Shown: positions 1 to 12,904 of the stretch, one piece after another
How the letters are laid out: every line of letters begins with the position of its first letter
Position numbering within the stretch: the first letter of the stretch is position 1
From: Myotis daubentonii
Taxonomy: Eukaryota; Chordata; Mammalia; Chiroptera; Vespertilionidae
NCBI RefSeq assembly: GCF_963259705.1
Contig: NC_081849.1
Location: 52,548,093 to 52,612,092, forward strand
DNA length: 64,000 nucleotides
Direction: 5' to 3'
Position numbers and translations under genes: made by a program
The notes under the pieces: generated by a model
The model's input: the letters and a program-made list of their open reading frames with translations, nothing else
The model's database searches: none
Told to the model about the DNA's origin: nothing

Positions 1-59
1 ATAAATCCTATGAATTTTACATTGAAATCACTTTAGGTTTTGTGATTAAATGTTAGGAC

Positions 60-1177
60 TAAAATTTTTGCCCCAGACTAAGACCAAAACCAAACCAGAT
101 GCACCTGAAAATCTATGAAGGCAAGATGAGTCATTAATTGAACTTGAAGCCAGAAGGAAAATCCGTACACTGCAGAGGAAGATAAGATCCCCACGGTCCT
201 GTAATAAACAGCTTGCAACAAGCCAATGTCCCATGCAAAAACATGGGAAAGAATGACCCATGGTCCCAGAAAGAGAGAGGGTGAGAAAATAAGGCACAAC
301 ATTTTTGGAAGAAATAACAGTTAAAGCTTTTCAAATTTTGATGAAAACCTTAAAATATAGATCCAAGGATATTATCAAAGAGTAAGCATGACAAACACAA
401 AGAATAATACACGTAGTTTAGGATTATATATTTAGCAAAGATAATCTTCAAAACTGAAGGTAAACTAAAAACTATTTCAGTGACAAAAGTGTTGAGAGAA
501 TATTTTATCAGCAGACTTGCAGTATAAGAAATGTTGAAAAAAGTTCTTTAGGCAAAATAAAATGATAGCAACTAAAAATTTAAATTTATGAAAAGGAAAG
601 AGTGCACCACAATTGGTAAATACATGAGTAAATATGAGAGGCTTTTTTTTTTAACCTTCTCTTAACTTCTTTGGAAGATAACAAACTAACTAAAAATGTT
701 AATTTTTAAAATTTTGTTCATTAGATTCTACATCTGAGTCAGATCATGTAATACTTATCATTCTCTGTCAAAATGTTAATTTATTTGTTTATAATGCATG
801 GATAATTAAAATTTCTGACAATGGCACAAGGAATGGACTTAGGTGGTATAAATAAAATTGCATGCTTCAAAGTTCTCACATTTTGTGTAAATGATACTCT
901 AACTCTAAGTAGCTATAATAACTTGAAAATGCACATTTAACCCTTAGCTCTAAATAATACAAAGAAGTGTGGAGAAAAAGCTAATAGAGCAATTTAAGTA
1001 GAATATTAAAAGATATTCAGTTAACCCTAGAGAAAACTGGAAAGGAGAATGAAACAAAAACCAGTTGGTATAGGTAGAAGAAAAATAGCAAAATGGTATA
1101 CCTGAGCATAACCACATTAATAATTCCATGAAATGTCAATGGACTAAATAATTAAAAGGCAGAGATTGTTGGAGTAG
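60..1177 (+). mobile_element. Old L1 LINE relic, sense strand, degraded
   Basis: Two stretches read like ancient mammalian L1 in sense orientation. One around 500-640 resembles the L1 text about a cleavage product, aagaaatg, aagttctt and 'taaatacatgagtaaatat'. The other, around 1125-1165, has the 'atgtcaatggactaaa...aattaaaaggcagagattg' pattern of L1. No reading frame survives and the intervening DNA is too diverged to place. The assignment rests on recalled L1 consensus, so the subfamily (L1M-like) is an inference. Confidence 0.5.
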
Positions 1178-1366
1178 ATTGGAAGCTGGCAAACTATGGC
1201 CTATGTGCTGGCCTCCTGTTTTGATAAAGTTTTATTGCAATACTATTATACCTATTAACTTATGTATTGTCTATTTATGTGCTATAAAAGCAGAATTGAG
1301 TATTTGCAACATATGACTCTAAAATATTAGATATGTGGACTCTTAAGAAGATGTTTGCCCACCATG
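1178..1366. mobile_element. Old non-autonomous hAT-like DNA transposon relic
   Basis: The segment starts near 'ctggcaaactatggcc' and ends near 'gtttgcccacc', the degenerate inverted ends typical of hAT-type elements. Its interior has 'gataaagttttattgcaa' and 'tgtattgtctat', as in a common mammalian hAT MITE. It interrupts the surrounding L1 relic. The 8-bp target duplication is no longer readable. An old family in the Charlie/Tip100 range is likely, but I do not assign a name. Confidence 0.45.
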
Positions 1367-1439
1367 GACTAGATAAGCAGTGTTTGGCTGTTTCTTATAC
1401 ATTTGAATATATACCTACCCTATGAATTTGAATTATATA

Positions 1440-2000
1440 CTCAAAAGTAAAAAAGAAGAAGCATATATTCAACAAAGATTTGTGTACAAATGTCCCTAGC
1501 AGTATTACTTATAGTAGTCTCAAATGGCAAACTTGTCATATATCCATCAAATAGAGAACAGAGAAGCAAACTTGTTATATTCACAGAATGAAATGCTACT
1601 CACTGATGAAAAGAATGATGCAACCACATGGGTGAATCCTAGAAACGTTGTGCTGAGTAAGAAGCCAGAGGGAGGGAAGGTGCATACTGAACCAATCTAT
1701 TTATATGAAGTTAAAAGGATGCAAAATTAATCTAGTAAGAAGCCAGAGGGTGGGAAGGTGCATACTGAACCAATCTATTTATATGAAGTTAAAAGGATGC
1801 AAAATTAATCTAGTTTTAATAGATTTAGAATAGTGGTCATCCATTTATGATTGAGGATTGAGAGAACATTCTGCAGTGATGAAAATATTAGATATTTTGA
1901 TTGGGTCGTTTTGTAGTGTATGCATATGTCGAAACTCAGTTTCATAATAATATATGTGTATTTGAGCACAATAATCTGAAAATACAATTAGAAATACCTC
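1440..2000 (+). mobile_element. L1 LINE 3' end relic, sense strand
   Basis: The text follows the end of L1 ORF2 and its 3' UTR in order: 'aaatgtccctagcag', 'atatatccatcaaatag', then 'gaatgaaatgctactc', 'ctagaaacgttgtgctgag' and 'aagaagccag'. Short frames within it are fragments only. It continues the L1 relic upstream with a large internal gap and contains the 78-bp duplication listed separately. Confidence 0.55.
1656..1811. repeat. 78-bp direct tandem duplication inside L1 relic
   Basis: Bases 1656-1733 are repeated immediately as 1734-1811, both starting 'agtaagaagccagaggg' and ending 'caaaattaatct'. I see one mismatch (gagggaggg versus gagggtggg). The near-identity contrasts with the decayed L1 host, so the duplication is much younger than the L1 insertion. 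Confidence 0.9.
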
Positions 2001-4252
2001 TCTTTGTCAACTGCAAAAGAATAACAAAACAGAAACAAAAAAGCAATTGGAAAATATTTTATTCCTGGAATTTGAAATACATACTACTTTTGACCATATG
2101 ATGATTTTTTTTGATTCAGTACAATATTAATTTTCCTTTGAATACAATAAATTTACAATAAATTGTCCTTTAGCAAATTACTTACATTGTTGTTTTTATT
2201 TTATTTTTAGAAAGTATTTTGCTGTTAATAGTTTCATTTATTGACTTCATAATAATACAAATTAAGTGAGGAAGGATATATCCCACTCATCTGCTGGCCA
2301 GTTGCATTGAATCCAGCTTTGTTTATTTTGTTTTGGTGTTAAATATACACAATCTGTTAAGCCTTTAGAAGAGCCATTCAGGGTATACATTGATTTTATT
2401 ACCAAGCATGTATTTGATCTTTGTTTCTAAATGTTCTCAATAGCCTTGTAAATGTTGTTTTTTTAAAAAATTATAAACATTTGTGAGTAAATTGTAGGAT
2501 GCTATGAACTTTATAGAATTTCATTATATCTATATTAAAGAGTTGCTAATAAGGCTTATAACATAAAATTATAACAATGATGTACTATGAAAAAAATAAT
2601 AATTACTCTTGGAGGCTTGGGAGCAATTTGAAAAAAAATCAATGGGGAAAGTGAAAAATCTCTAACAGTCTGTGAGTGAGAGAGAGAAAAAGAGATGTTT
2701 TATTTGAAGATCAGGATTTAAGGTAATTTCATTGTATTAAGGACTTCCAAAAACTGGAATTGAAAGTGGGACTAGTAAAAATCCAGGATTATCTTTTAAA
2801 AGACTCAGCTAGAACTCACAATTTATATCCAATTTAATCTATACCTTACTTTTCTTTCTACCAGATTTGCTGTCTTTGAATAACTCCATGGACCATTTGC
2901 AGAAAAGTGGGAGTATGCAAATATTGGTCCCTCCCTCACCCTAACTTTGCACTGCTGATCAAACTCTACCCACATTTTAAGATAAACCCATCAGGCAAGG
3001 AGGAGGCTGGCAGGTGGGGGAACGTGGCCCTGGCGTGATTCCTGCCTCACTGGCTCAGTATATACATTTGCTGCCCTCCCTTATGATTACATGCAGCTCT
3101 ACACCATAAAAAGAAAAGAAACTTACTGTTTAAAATGCATTTAGGGGCTATGAGGGATACCATGAAGTGTACATTTATTTTAGTTAGTTTGAGTTTCAGT
3201 TTTAAATGCTTTTATTTTACTTTGTAAAATCTTTCTCTCTTGCTGTTTTGAAAATTGCACCTGGACAGACAAAGGTCTCATCTGATGCAATATTACTTTA
3301 CTTTCATACATAGTCTTTCTTTAAAAATCATGTTCCAAAAAGCTGAGCTAAATAATAGTGCTTCAAAATGAAAATAAAATTTAAAAAGCCAGGGAAAGGA
3401 AAAGCAGGTGTCCAGCAAAACGGTAAAATACTAAGATTGATAATTTTATTATTTTTTCCACAAAGCCATATCTTGGAAGTAATTTTTCTTATTGTTGTAC
3501 CAGTATAGGAAGAGCCATAGTTAGAGAAATACCTACAGTGTCAGTATAGAATGTTTCCTCTATTCTTTCCCCCCAAAATTTCAGGCCCTGTCTCTGGAGT
3601 TGCCATATTTAGCAAATAAAATTATATAATATCAAGTTAAGTTTAAATTTCAGATATATATTGGATAATTTGTTTATATAAGTATTTCCCATGCAATACC
3701 TATAACATACTTATCCTTAAAAACGTATCTATTTAATTTAACCTGATGTCCTATATTTTATTGACATCCTACTTTTCTCACACTCACACACTGGTATTTC
3801 TGTGGATGTAGGGCTAGAAGAGAGACCAATCAATGTAAAGTTTTGCTTAAGACCCTGGTCTTCAAATATAACTCATGGCATCATTATGATTTTACAAAGA
3901 GACAATGAATAGATGTTAGAAGGCAATGATGTCTTTTCCTTCTAGAACTTTCTCTGCAAGACAAGTTCTCTAGAAGGAGGTGCAATAACATGCATGTATG
4001 TGCATATTGTCTTTAATTGTCTCCCAAGATGCCAGGTACTGCCAAGATCTATAGCTCCTTGGCATTGGCGAGAGTCTCATTGTACAGACACTTGCTTCCA
4101 TTCTGTGGATCTCAAAGGCCTCCTCCAAATAGAAACTCCAGTCCCCAGAACTTTTAATAAGCATAAAGCTCCACTATTTGCCCTTTCATGAAAAAAACAA
4201 TAACTTCATCATCAATATTGTTTTTGTTTTATAAATGTACTTATTCAGTTTT
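2001..4252. other. Unassigned AT-rich DNA
   Basis: I see no exon, RNA gene or clear repeat here. There is a short purine run near 2675-2695 and several poly-A or poly-T tracts. The 60-66-codon frames around 3970-4191 overlap each other on both strands and match nothing I know. Confidence 0.5.
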
Positions 4253-4447
4253 TTTAATATATTTTATTGATTTTTACAGAGAGGAAGGGAGAGGGATAGA
4301 GAATCAGAAACATCAATCAGCTGCCTCCTGCACACCCCAACTGAGGATGTGCCTGTAACCAAGGTACATGCCCTTGACCGGAATCGAACCTGAGACCCTT
4401 CACTCTGCAGGCCGATGCTCTATCCACTGAGCCAAACCGGTTTGGGC
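4253..4447 (-). mobile_element. Ves SINE (tRNA-derived)
   Basis: Antisense Ves SINE. The tail side is 'attttattgatttttacagagagg', with a purine-rich GGAAGGGAGAGGG block, and the tRNA-like head is at the right ('tctatccactgagccaaacc', ending 'ggtttgggc'). The reverse complement of the B-box region is 'ggaatcgaacc'. The 15-bp target duplication 'tacttattcagtttt' is perfect at 4238-4252 and 4448-4462, which fixes the ends. Confidence 0.95.
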
Positions 4448-4462
4448 TACTTATTCAGTTTT

Positions 4463-7075
4463 AAAAAAATAAAAGCAGTATCATTGCCAATGCATTTCAC
4501 TGGATTAAAAAAAAAAAAAGCTACTCTCTTTAGCCACTCATCAGACTAAAATTGATGATAAGGTATCATAGTTTTTCAGGCTGATGATAGTTTCAGTTTT
4601 CATATGGGGTGATTAATTCAATAGAGAACATACTTCCCTTAACAAGTAGGCTTATCATCTAGGACAGATTTATCCATCCTATTAGGGGATTAATGGCACT
4701 GTGAATATATCAGGAACTCAAAAGGCAGACCTTTCTCTAGAATATTTTATCTACTCTTGATAAATCCTACTTAATTCTACCATATACCATACACTTTATT
4801 TACCTTACAACAGGACTTAATCTCTAAATATATTACATTTTATCTTGTGAATTTATTTACCATTGAGAGAGATAAAAATAATATGTATGGTAATGACATT
4901 TAGAAAAATGGATGTTTCCCCAAACCCAGTGTCAGCTCACAGATAGCTGTGCAGAAGAAAAGCTCTGAACCCCACTGAATACAATTAGTACAATCAGAAG
5001 CTTATAATTAAGAATAAGAGAGCGAATACATGTGTAATCATCCTTAATATTGGTATCTGGCAAGTAAGCTTTTCAGGATTCATTAAAGAGTTTCACTGAT
5101 ACTCTGTAATGGGATGTGAATAATAGGATTAATATAGCTGTGGGCAGTGTTAGGCCAGCTGGCAATAGATCAATCCAAAAAACTGGGCATATTAAAAGGA
5201 TTATAGATTAGCAATTAGATGGCTTCCCAAGAAAGGCATAGTTCCTTGAGCATCTCTAAAGGTTAACGGACAGAGAATGTCAATTTCTTCAGTTTATAAT
5301 CCAGTAGTGCCCAAAGATGAGAGAAGAGATGGAATTTAGGCTATGATCAAGGCTGACATAATCAAACAAAATGATCTTTTAGTATCAGCATCTGGATTTC
5401 AAAGGGAAGAGATCTTAGTATGTGGTGAAGACAACACTTGTGATACAATAATGAAGTAGTTTGAAGGACAAAGGTTTAGAATTCTGAGAGACATGTCATA
5501 GTCAGTTATTCAACTCTTCTCAACATTAAGCTTCCAAGCATTTGTGAGATCCCATGGTGTATATAAGTTAACTCTAATTTTCTGTGGGTAAAAATCAATG
5601 CTATGCATTACAACTACCACATTCTATTGGAATTTCAGCTTGACACATACTTTAAATTTATCAGTAATATATAGCTATCTGAGAGTCTGCCTGCTTTATT
5701 GTTTTCTGCTGATGTATTTACAAGTGGTGGTATTATATTTCTTTTGATTATACCCTATAAAAGTCTTGTGTAAGAACCTGCTCATCTTTAGGATTTGATT
5801 TTTTGATAATTTACAAGTTCATGACTAAGGAATTTGCACCAATGAGCTACCACAACTGAACAGTTTCAAGGAAATAATTTTTTTGAATACTCTCATAAAA
5901 TGATATAAAATCACTACTATTCAGGATTGTAGAGTGCATACCACTATTGATTTGGCTTAAGAATCAGTGTGAAAGCCTGTTAAAGATGCCTGCTGTGTCG
6001 TATTAAACAAGAGCGTGTGGAATGGATCTCACATCTCTGGCATCTTAACCCCATTATTCTGACCTTCAGCTGCTCTGCCGTCTTTGACCTTCTTGATTAG
6101 GCAATTTAGTGATATAAAGAGAAAAGTTTAATGTTTAGGAGTCAAGTTCATATAGTGTGCTTTCTTCATGTGTAAACTTGTCTATGGCCTTCTGCATTGT
6201 ACTCATTGATTTCACCGGAATTGAGCTCATGAGTTTCCATCACAGTTGACTCACATTAGGTTCATAGTTCTCATGTCAAATTCCCTACATGTAATTAATA
6301 AAGGAATGTAGCCTGTGAGTAAGTCAGGACAACATAAAAGCTTATAGTCTTAGAGTTCTATTTCAAGTCCATTCATCAATTAATACATATATGGTGAGTC
6401 TACCTTGGTCTTAATTGACATATTTTGTCTTGATGTTCAATGATGCTAACACAAATCTTGTGTTCGGCAATTATCTCAGAATCTGAAATTATCTGAAAGT
6501 TGTCTGCTCATTTGAAATTTTGGCATGAGGATTTTTACCAAGAAGATGCCTGGCTTTCTAAAAAGAAGAGTGACTGAATTTGACTCAAAAGGTTCAGAAC
6601 TCATTCCCATACGCATGCTGTTAGATATCTGCCACCCAGGGACTTTTCTGACACTTTATTCTTTATAAACATTAAAATGTTGCTCTATAATGCTACAGTG
6701 CCTCAAAATAGTAAGTACATGAATGCATAAATAGATACAACAAACATCAATATGTATACGTTTATAACTTTGATATCACTCAAAAGGGTGGGGTGTTTTA
6801 AAGTTTGGAAACTATTATAGGAATAGTGTGGCTTAAATAATAGTTATATTTGCAGATGTGGAATTTACATTTTGGAGCCAGAAGACACCTAAATACTTAG
6901 GCAGTCCTGCTGTAGGGCAGCTGGGCATGAGGGAGGAAGTTGCTCACATGATTATCAACAAGTAGAGCAAGGCCATGTGTGAACAGTCACAAAAATTGAA
7001 AGTCAGATGATCAAATGGCAGGCATTGGTTTGCTATTAAGCTGTGTGTTTTTTTTTTTGGACTAAAGTTTTTTTG
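4463..7075. other. Unassigned, repeat-poor DNA
   Basis: No recognised repeat family, exon or RNA gene. Composition is moderate AT without long simple repeats, which differs from the repeat-dense flanks. Conserved non-coding sequence is possible but cannot be shown from one genome. Confidence 0.4.
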
Positions 7076-7079
7076 TGTG

Positions 7080-7780
7080 TAAAATATCAGGCAGGTCCGT
7101 ATTTATGCCGCAGAATAGTGCTTATTATTAATAATTTTATTTTTTAGAAAGGGTTTATGAAATACGAAAATAATCTGTTCCTATTTTTAATTCCTGGAAA
7201 TTTTTAGTATAACTTTCTCAATCACTTTATAAGTTCTCGATCTTTTCAGGTGTTCTTCTCCGGGGTTCATTTTCTGTTAAATTTTTACATAAATAACATT
7301 GATTTCATAGAGATTTTCAAGTTTAGTTAGAGTACCATTACACTTAATATACCTCGTTGTTTTTTAAACAATTCACTTTACTTACTGTTATTTTCTTTTC
7401 ACAGTTTCTAATTTTACAAATGATTTATAACTTACCTGGTTTCATTTTATCTTGATTTTTTATATTTATGATTGATTTGTTAGAATGAACATGCTTAAAA
7501 TTAAGTTTATTTAAATATAGATTCTAAATTTTAATTATTACATTTCTATGTGATTTTATGTTTCATTTTAGGTTTTATATTTGAATTATTTTTATTTCAA
7601 ATAGCCTTTTTTTAAAAATCAGTAGTTGGTTTCTTGTTCATATCTGAAATTAATGTCTGGTTTTATTGTATTGTGGTGGGAGAATATAGACTGCATAATT
7701 ATATTAATTTGATTTTTAAGATTTTCTTTAATAGGGTGATGAATTGTTAATGATAAGAGGTTAATTATTTTTGCCTCTCA
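7080..7780 (-). mobile_element. Probable old L1 ORF2 relic, antisense
   Basis: T-rich text with phrases recalling antisense L1 ORF2, for example 'gttttattgtattgtggt' followed by 'gggagaatatagactgcat' near 7660-7700 and 'ttcttgttcatatctgaa' before it. All frames are broken. A T-rich unique region is the alternative. Confidence 0.35.
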
Positions 7781-8214
7781 CACTTAACTATCAGTTTTGT
7801 TATCAGCCTAGGAATGCTTTAATGGTAGTTTTTATCCTATGCCAATGCGAATAATACAAAAGAAATTTCAGGGACATGATTTAAAAATCACCAAAATTTC
7901 CGCTCAGCTACTATGACTAGAATGTCATAACATGTTTCTCAGAGGAGGAACTTCAGGATTAAGTTGTACGGGGTGAATTGATTTAGTCAGCAGCAGGCGA
8001 GGACAGTGCAGGCCTGGCAGTGGGAGAGCGTGGGAAAGCACCCAGGATAGAGAGTACCTCGGAAAGGAGGGGTCTCGTGTAATCCCAGGTTTCTGCACTG
8101 GGTGACTGGGTGAGTGGTGATGCTCTTCATGAAGGTGCAAATATAGACAGAGGGGGAGAATGAAGAAAGCAAGTGCAGAATTAGCCACACAAACGGGCAA
8201 TCATATCATTATTT

Positions 8215-8415
8215 GTGCTTCTCAAAGCAACTTCAATGTAACATTCCATGTTGTCCTCATAATAGAATAGTTGCCATCTCCATTTTATAGAGAGGGAGAT
8301 TAATTAAATTCAATGATTTCCTGAAGGTCAGAGAGCAACTCAGGAGTGACTCAGGAATTAAATTCTGGTCTCTGATTTACAAGTCCAGGGCTTTTTCTCC
8401 TGTGCTGCTGCAAAG
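8215..8415 (-). mobile_element. MIR SINE relic, antisense
   Basis: The core is the MIR pattern read in reverse: 'ccattttatagagaggga', 'gaaggtcagagagcaactc', then 'ggaattaaattctggtctct' and 'tccagggctttttctcctg'. The age is consistent with its divergence. No target duplication is readable. Confidence 0.65.
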
Positions 8416-8508
8416 CTACACCGTAACTATTTATATTCCCTATGCGCATGGCTTGTATACAGTATTTTGAAATGAAGTAGATGCTTATTCATGCCTTTTA
8501 ATGCATAT

Positions 8509-8548
8509 TCATATCTATCACCTATCTATCATCTATCTATATCATCTA
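8509..8548. repeat. Short ATCT/CTAT microsatellite
   Basis: Imperfect run of tetranucleotide units, 'atctatcacctatctatcat', continuing 'ctatctatatcatctatg'. Confidence 0.8.
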
Positions 8549-8549
8549 T

Positions 8550-9753
8550 GAGAAAAGAGTTTACTTCCTTGCATAATATTAATTACAGAACTTCTTTTTA
8601 TAGATTCCTAATGTATCTCCGGGAGATGCTACACATGATAGCAGAGATTAAAAAAAGTGAAGTTTTTACACCATTACACTAGTTCTGGAGAAAGTTATTT
8701 CTAAAGGCAAGAATTTAGCATAACTGGTGAAACGAAAGCCGTTCCTTTCATTCCAAATAGCTTAAATCTGTAGTCTCATAACTCCCCCTAGCCATGAACT
8801 TCAAAGCCCTCTCAGAGCGGTCCTGAAACAGCTTTCTTAGTTTTTATTTGAACTTCTAAATCGATCTTCTCCACTACATACTATTCATGCTTTAGAACCA
8901 GAGGACATACGTATCTGAATTTTAGCTAAATCAGACATAGACAAAAGTGAGGAGCTAGAATGAAATTTGCCTTTTTGTCTGGCTGTTTTCTCACTAACCT
9001 TGGGAAACTTTCTGTGTTTCATCTTATTTATAATAAACCAGTTTGGGTTAGTCACTTGTGCTTGCTAAGAAGTTTGTACTTTAGAAAATGAATTTATTTG
9101 TGAAAATGCGGTATCAATTTAGTCATGAACACAAAAAAATAATAGGTAGTGGGCCAACACACTGGATACATGAACTCCATTGTATGTAGTCCATCCATGT
9201 ATGATTTCAAGAAAACACATACTTGTTATAGAGTCCAGTTTATTGCAGTAGGTGTGTTTACTTAGATGAGGAACAATACATAGGAGTTAGGATTGTAAAC
9301 AAGGCAGAAAGTGGCATGAAGTAAAATGAGTTGCTAATGAGATATGAGGGAGAATGGATTTTTTTAAAAATTGGCTAGAGTGATATTTCTGATTCTACAT
9401 ATTCTTCTAGGACCTTGTCAAGCCACAGAGGTAGTGGAGTCAATATTCCCTCCTTTTATAGCTGGGTAGGGCTATCTGACTCCCTTGATGAACAGAATGG
9501 GGTGAAAGTAACTTCATGGTTTTGGATGCTATGTCATAAAAACAGGATTGTGTTCTCTGGCTTTCTCAGGAAATATCTCTGGGAGCTGTAGGTGCCTATA
9601 TAAAAAAGACGGGATTGGGCTTCAGAACACAGGTTCATTTCTTTAAAAACAATGCCTTCATTGTATCCTTGCTAGGGAAATTCAGTTATATAATTACAAT
9701 TATCAGGTACTTCCACTAACTTCCAATTATACATTTCTGGGTTGTCTCCATGG

Positions 9754-9756
<3 letters not shown>
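8550..9756. other. Unassigned DNA
   Basis: No exon, RNA gene or recognisable repeat seen. GC rises slightly around 9400-9600 without a coding pattern. Confidence 0.4.
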
Positions 9757-9818
<62 letters not shown>

Positions 9819-9843
9819 GTCTCTCTCTCTCTCTCTCTGTCTC
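9757..9843. repeat. (CT)n microsatellite
   Basis: About 87 bp of CT dinucleotides with a few GT interruptions. Read in reverse it makes an Arg-Glu-Arg-rich frame, which is an artefact. Confidence 0.95.
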
Positions 9844-10334
9844 TCATCTATTTCATTGGAGGAAGTATAGGTATAGGTAACATTTATAGAAGTGCATAAG
9901 TGCATAGCTACTCTGGAGCAAGAGTATAAGGGAAAAGGTGGCTTGAGGAAGGAGATAAAGTTCAATATCTTCAAGTGAGACTCTGGCCTGAAAAGAAAAA
10001 AAAAATCCCATGATATTATAGAAGTAAGTACTTTTTTTTTATTCTACAGAGCCACTAAATCACTAAGATATGCATTGTTTCGAGAAAACATAATATTGAT
10101 GTTTTCTTTCTAAGATCCAGATTATGCCAAGTTGCTAATTTTCTGGAAAAAAATACAAGTGGCTATTAAATATATGAAAAAATGCAATCAATCTTACTTA
10201 AAAGAAGAATAGGAAAAACACTACAAGTTATGATTTGTAACCTATTAAATTGGCAGAAGTAAAAACCTGGCAAGCAAGTGGAGAAAGAGGCACACTCAAG
10301 CATGTTGCTGGGGATACCATATTTATACAGAGTG

Positions 10335-10800
10335 CGTTAGTTTTCTACAACTGCTGTAAGAAAGTAGTGAAAAGCTGGTGGCTTTGAACAACAGAAATTA
10401 ATGTCTCACAATTTTGATACTAGAAGCCCCAACTCAAGGTGTTGACAGGGCATGCTCTTTGCTTTCCCTGGCAGGTGCTAGGGAAAGGCCAGTTGCAGGC
10501 CTTTCTGTTCCTGGTAGTTCCCTGGCATTGCCAGACAGTTGTGGCAGCCTAACTCCATCTTCCCATTGCCTCGTGTGTGTGTGCATGTGTGTGCGTGTAT
10601 GTGCGTGTGTGTATTTTCAAATTTTCTCCGTTTATAAGGACACCAATCATGTTAGTCTGGGAACCCAACCTATTCCAGGATGACTTCCTCTCAATAATTA
10701 AAACTGAAGTGACCCTATTTTCAAATAAGTTCACATCCTGAGGCACTGGGGGTACTGGATTTGGAGTGCAGGGAGGAACACAATTCAACCCATAGCAGAA
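10335..10800 (-). mobile_element. MLT1-type (ERVL-MaLR) LTR relic, antisense
   Basis: In order the text matches an inverted MLT1-like LTR: 'gtgcgttagttttctacaac', 'gctttgaacaacagaaatta', 'tcaaggtgttgacagggc', 'tataaggacaccaatcatg', 'ttcacatcctgaggcac', and an end 'cacaattcaacccatagc'. A GT microsatellite (about 10572-10612) lies inside it. No internal retroviral sequence adjoins it, so it is a solo or truncated LTR. Confidence 0.75.
10572..10612. repeat. Impure (GT)n tract
   Basis: Alternating GT with CA/GC variants inside the MLT1-type LTR. It produces a Cys/Val-rich spurious frame. Confidence 0.85.
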
Positions 10801-12300
10801 AGCACTTTTTAAATATATGTTAAGATTTAAAATTCACACAGCCAGCAAGTCAATACTAGGTATGTATTCTACAGGCTCATGCATGTGGAAGTGCATTAGA
10901 CATGACTGAAGAGAGAAGATCATTCACAGAAATAGAGAAATAGTACCATGTGTACTGTTATGTAAAAAAGCAAGATGGTGAACAGTTGTATGACATGGCA
11001 CTATCTGTGTGAATATGCACTTGTGTGTATGTACAAACACATACACTTTTGAAAATATGTGTACAACATTTTACAACTTATCTCTTCCCCATTCCTGAGC
11101 TGCCTTGTACAAGCTTTGACCAATAACATGCAGCTGAATTGACTCTGTATACGTTCCAGGTCTAAGGTTCAAAGGCTCTGTATCTTCTGCTCTTGCCTTC
11201 TTGCTGTCCTGAGACCACCAGCTGAAGAAGCCACACACACAGACGCATACATGCACATGCACATGCACATGAAACCTTAATTCTGTTATGAAAAGAAACA
11301 AAGTCTCAACTGCAAGTACCAACTGTCAGAAATAGAAGTGAGGCCATTCCGGACCGTTCAGCCCCCTTTGAGCTCCTGATGACTACAGACTGTGAGTGAC
11401 TCCCAAAGACAGCAGCAGAAAGCTCCCAGGCGGTGCCAGCCCAGCCCAATCACTAACGCACAGAATCATGCGTAAGGAAAAGGCTTGTTATTTTAAGCCA
11501 CTAATTTTTGGGTGTTGCATGGCATAGTAATAGTTAACCGATGCACACCAATGTATAAATGGGCATGTAGGCATGCATCTATGCAGGTGCATACACATGC
11601 ACACATGAATACACATACTTCCACACATACATGGAAGTAAGTAGAATATTCCGGATTGAGAAGCAGGGCATGCCTAACAATGGCTGCCTCCAGGATAGGG
11701 AAAGACTGGGGGCCAGGAGAAGGAGGGAGACCAAGCATATTATTTGTTTTAATGTGTACACTTTGAAACTCTTTTTAATCTTCTGTCATGTGCATGTGTT
11801 ATCTGTTGAAAAATAAAATAATTAAATTTAAAAACTAGTATTCAGATATCAAGTGATAGGCCATATTATTGGCAGGTTACTTGTTAATTCTGGCACATAC
11901 TGCTTTTAAGGAAAAAGGGAGCTCACAGAGGCGGTATCAGAGAGGGAGTACTGCAGAATGGCTTTGCAGCGGGAATAGTAGGGTGAGTTTTAATCCTAAA
12001 AACTCACAAAATATTAGAAAGTCAGCAGTGTGGCTTATTAATGAGGACCCAAGCAGTTTCTACAGAACTCAGTGATATTGTGAGCATGAACTGATAAAGT
12101 GGATGGAGAAATGTAAAAACATCTTCTACAGTCATTTAACAGGCTCTGTCAAAAAAAAAAAACAACAATGAGAAATAAAAGCCACAGATGCAAAACAATA
12201 AAAACCAAACTTTTAGTTTGTTATTTTTTATATTGCTTATTAAAATAATAGATGTATTTTGTTAGCCAGAGTGAACAATTTCATACAAAAAGCACAATGA
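10801..12300. other. Unassigned DNA, possibly old L1 3' fragments
   Basis: Weak L1M-like phrases occur at 10860-11060 and 11610-11830, for example a run ending 'gttgaaaaataaaataatt', but too diverged to assert. Short ACATGC/CACACA-rich tracts lie at 11233-11271 and 11535-11635. No exon or RNA gene is evident. Confidence 0.35.
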
Positions 12301-12307
12301 ATGAGTT

Positions 12308-12328
12308 TGTGTGTGTGTGTGTGTGTGT
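12308..12328. repeat. (GT)n microsatellite
   Basis: About ten GT units within AT-rich unique DNA. Confidence 0.9.
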
Positions 12329-12621
12329 TCCTGTCAGACTGTTCCATTTATAAAATTATTAATTAGGAAAATGTCTGTATCAAAGACTTTCATTGTGAGA
12401 TGTTGCCTAATAGGGGTTGGAAAAAAATAGAGAATATCACTTTGAGAAAAAGTTCATATTGCTGATGATTAGTGGGAGAGGGATAGAGAATAATTCCAAG
12501 TGCAGCAAATGCAGTATATCTGCATAATTCAGTTAATTAGGTAAGTTCCATTTGAAATGACAAAAAGTGAATTTTTTTAATTCTTCAAAACCTCTACAGA
12601 GGAAAAATGAGTTGTGTTAAA

Positions 12622-12647
12622 TCACACACACACACACACACACACAC
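12622..12647. repeat. (AC)n microsatellite
   Basis: Thirteen or so AC units. Confidence 0.9.
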
Positions 12648-12904
12648 CACCTTGATTTTGTTATGAAAATAGCAAATTGTTATCTGAGAGCAAATTGTGC
12701 CCAAAAAGACATGTTTTATTATTTGAAATTCTATGCTTTAACAGTCATAGGTCTATAAATTGTGCCTTCAGTGAAAAACATAATTTTAATAAATGGCAAG
12801 AATTACATTGTTGTAGTAGTCCTTTATGTTAAAAGCCTCACAAGATTCAAATTATAAAGAGAAACATGGCAAATTTAAAAATAATGAAACTATAAAATTA
12901 ATGT

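Noticed and set aside
9672..9974. A 100-codon minus-strand frame rich in Arg and Glu
   Set aside because: The body is translation of a (CT)n tract.
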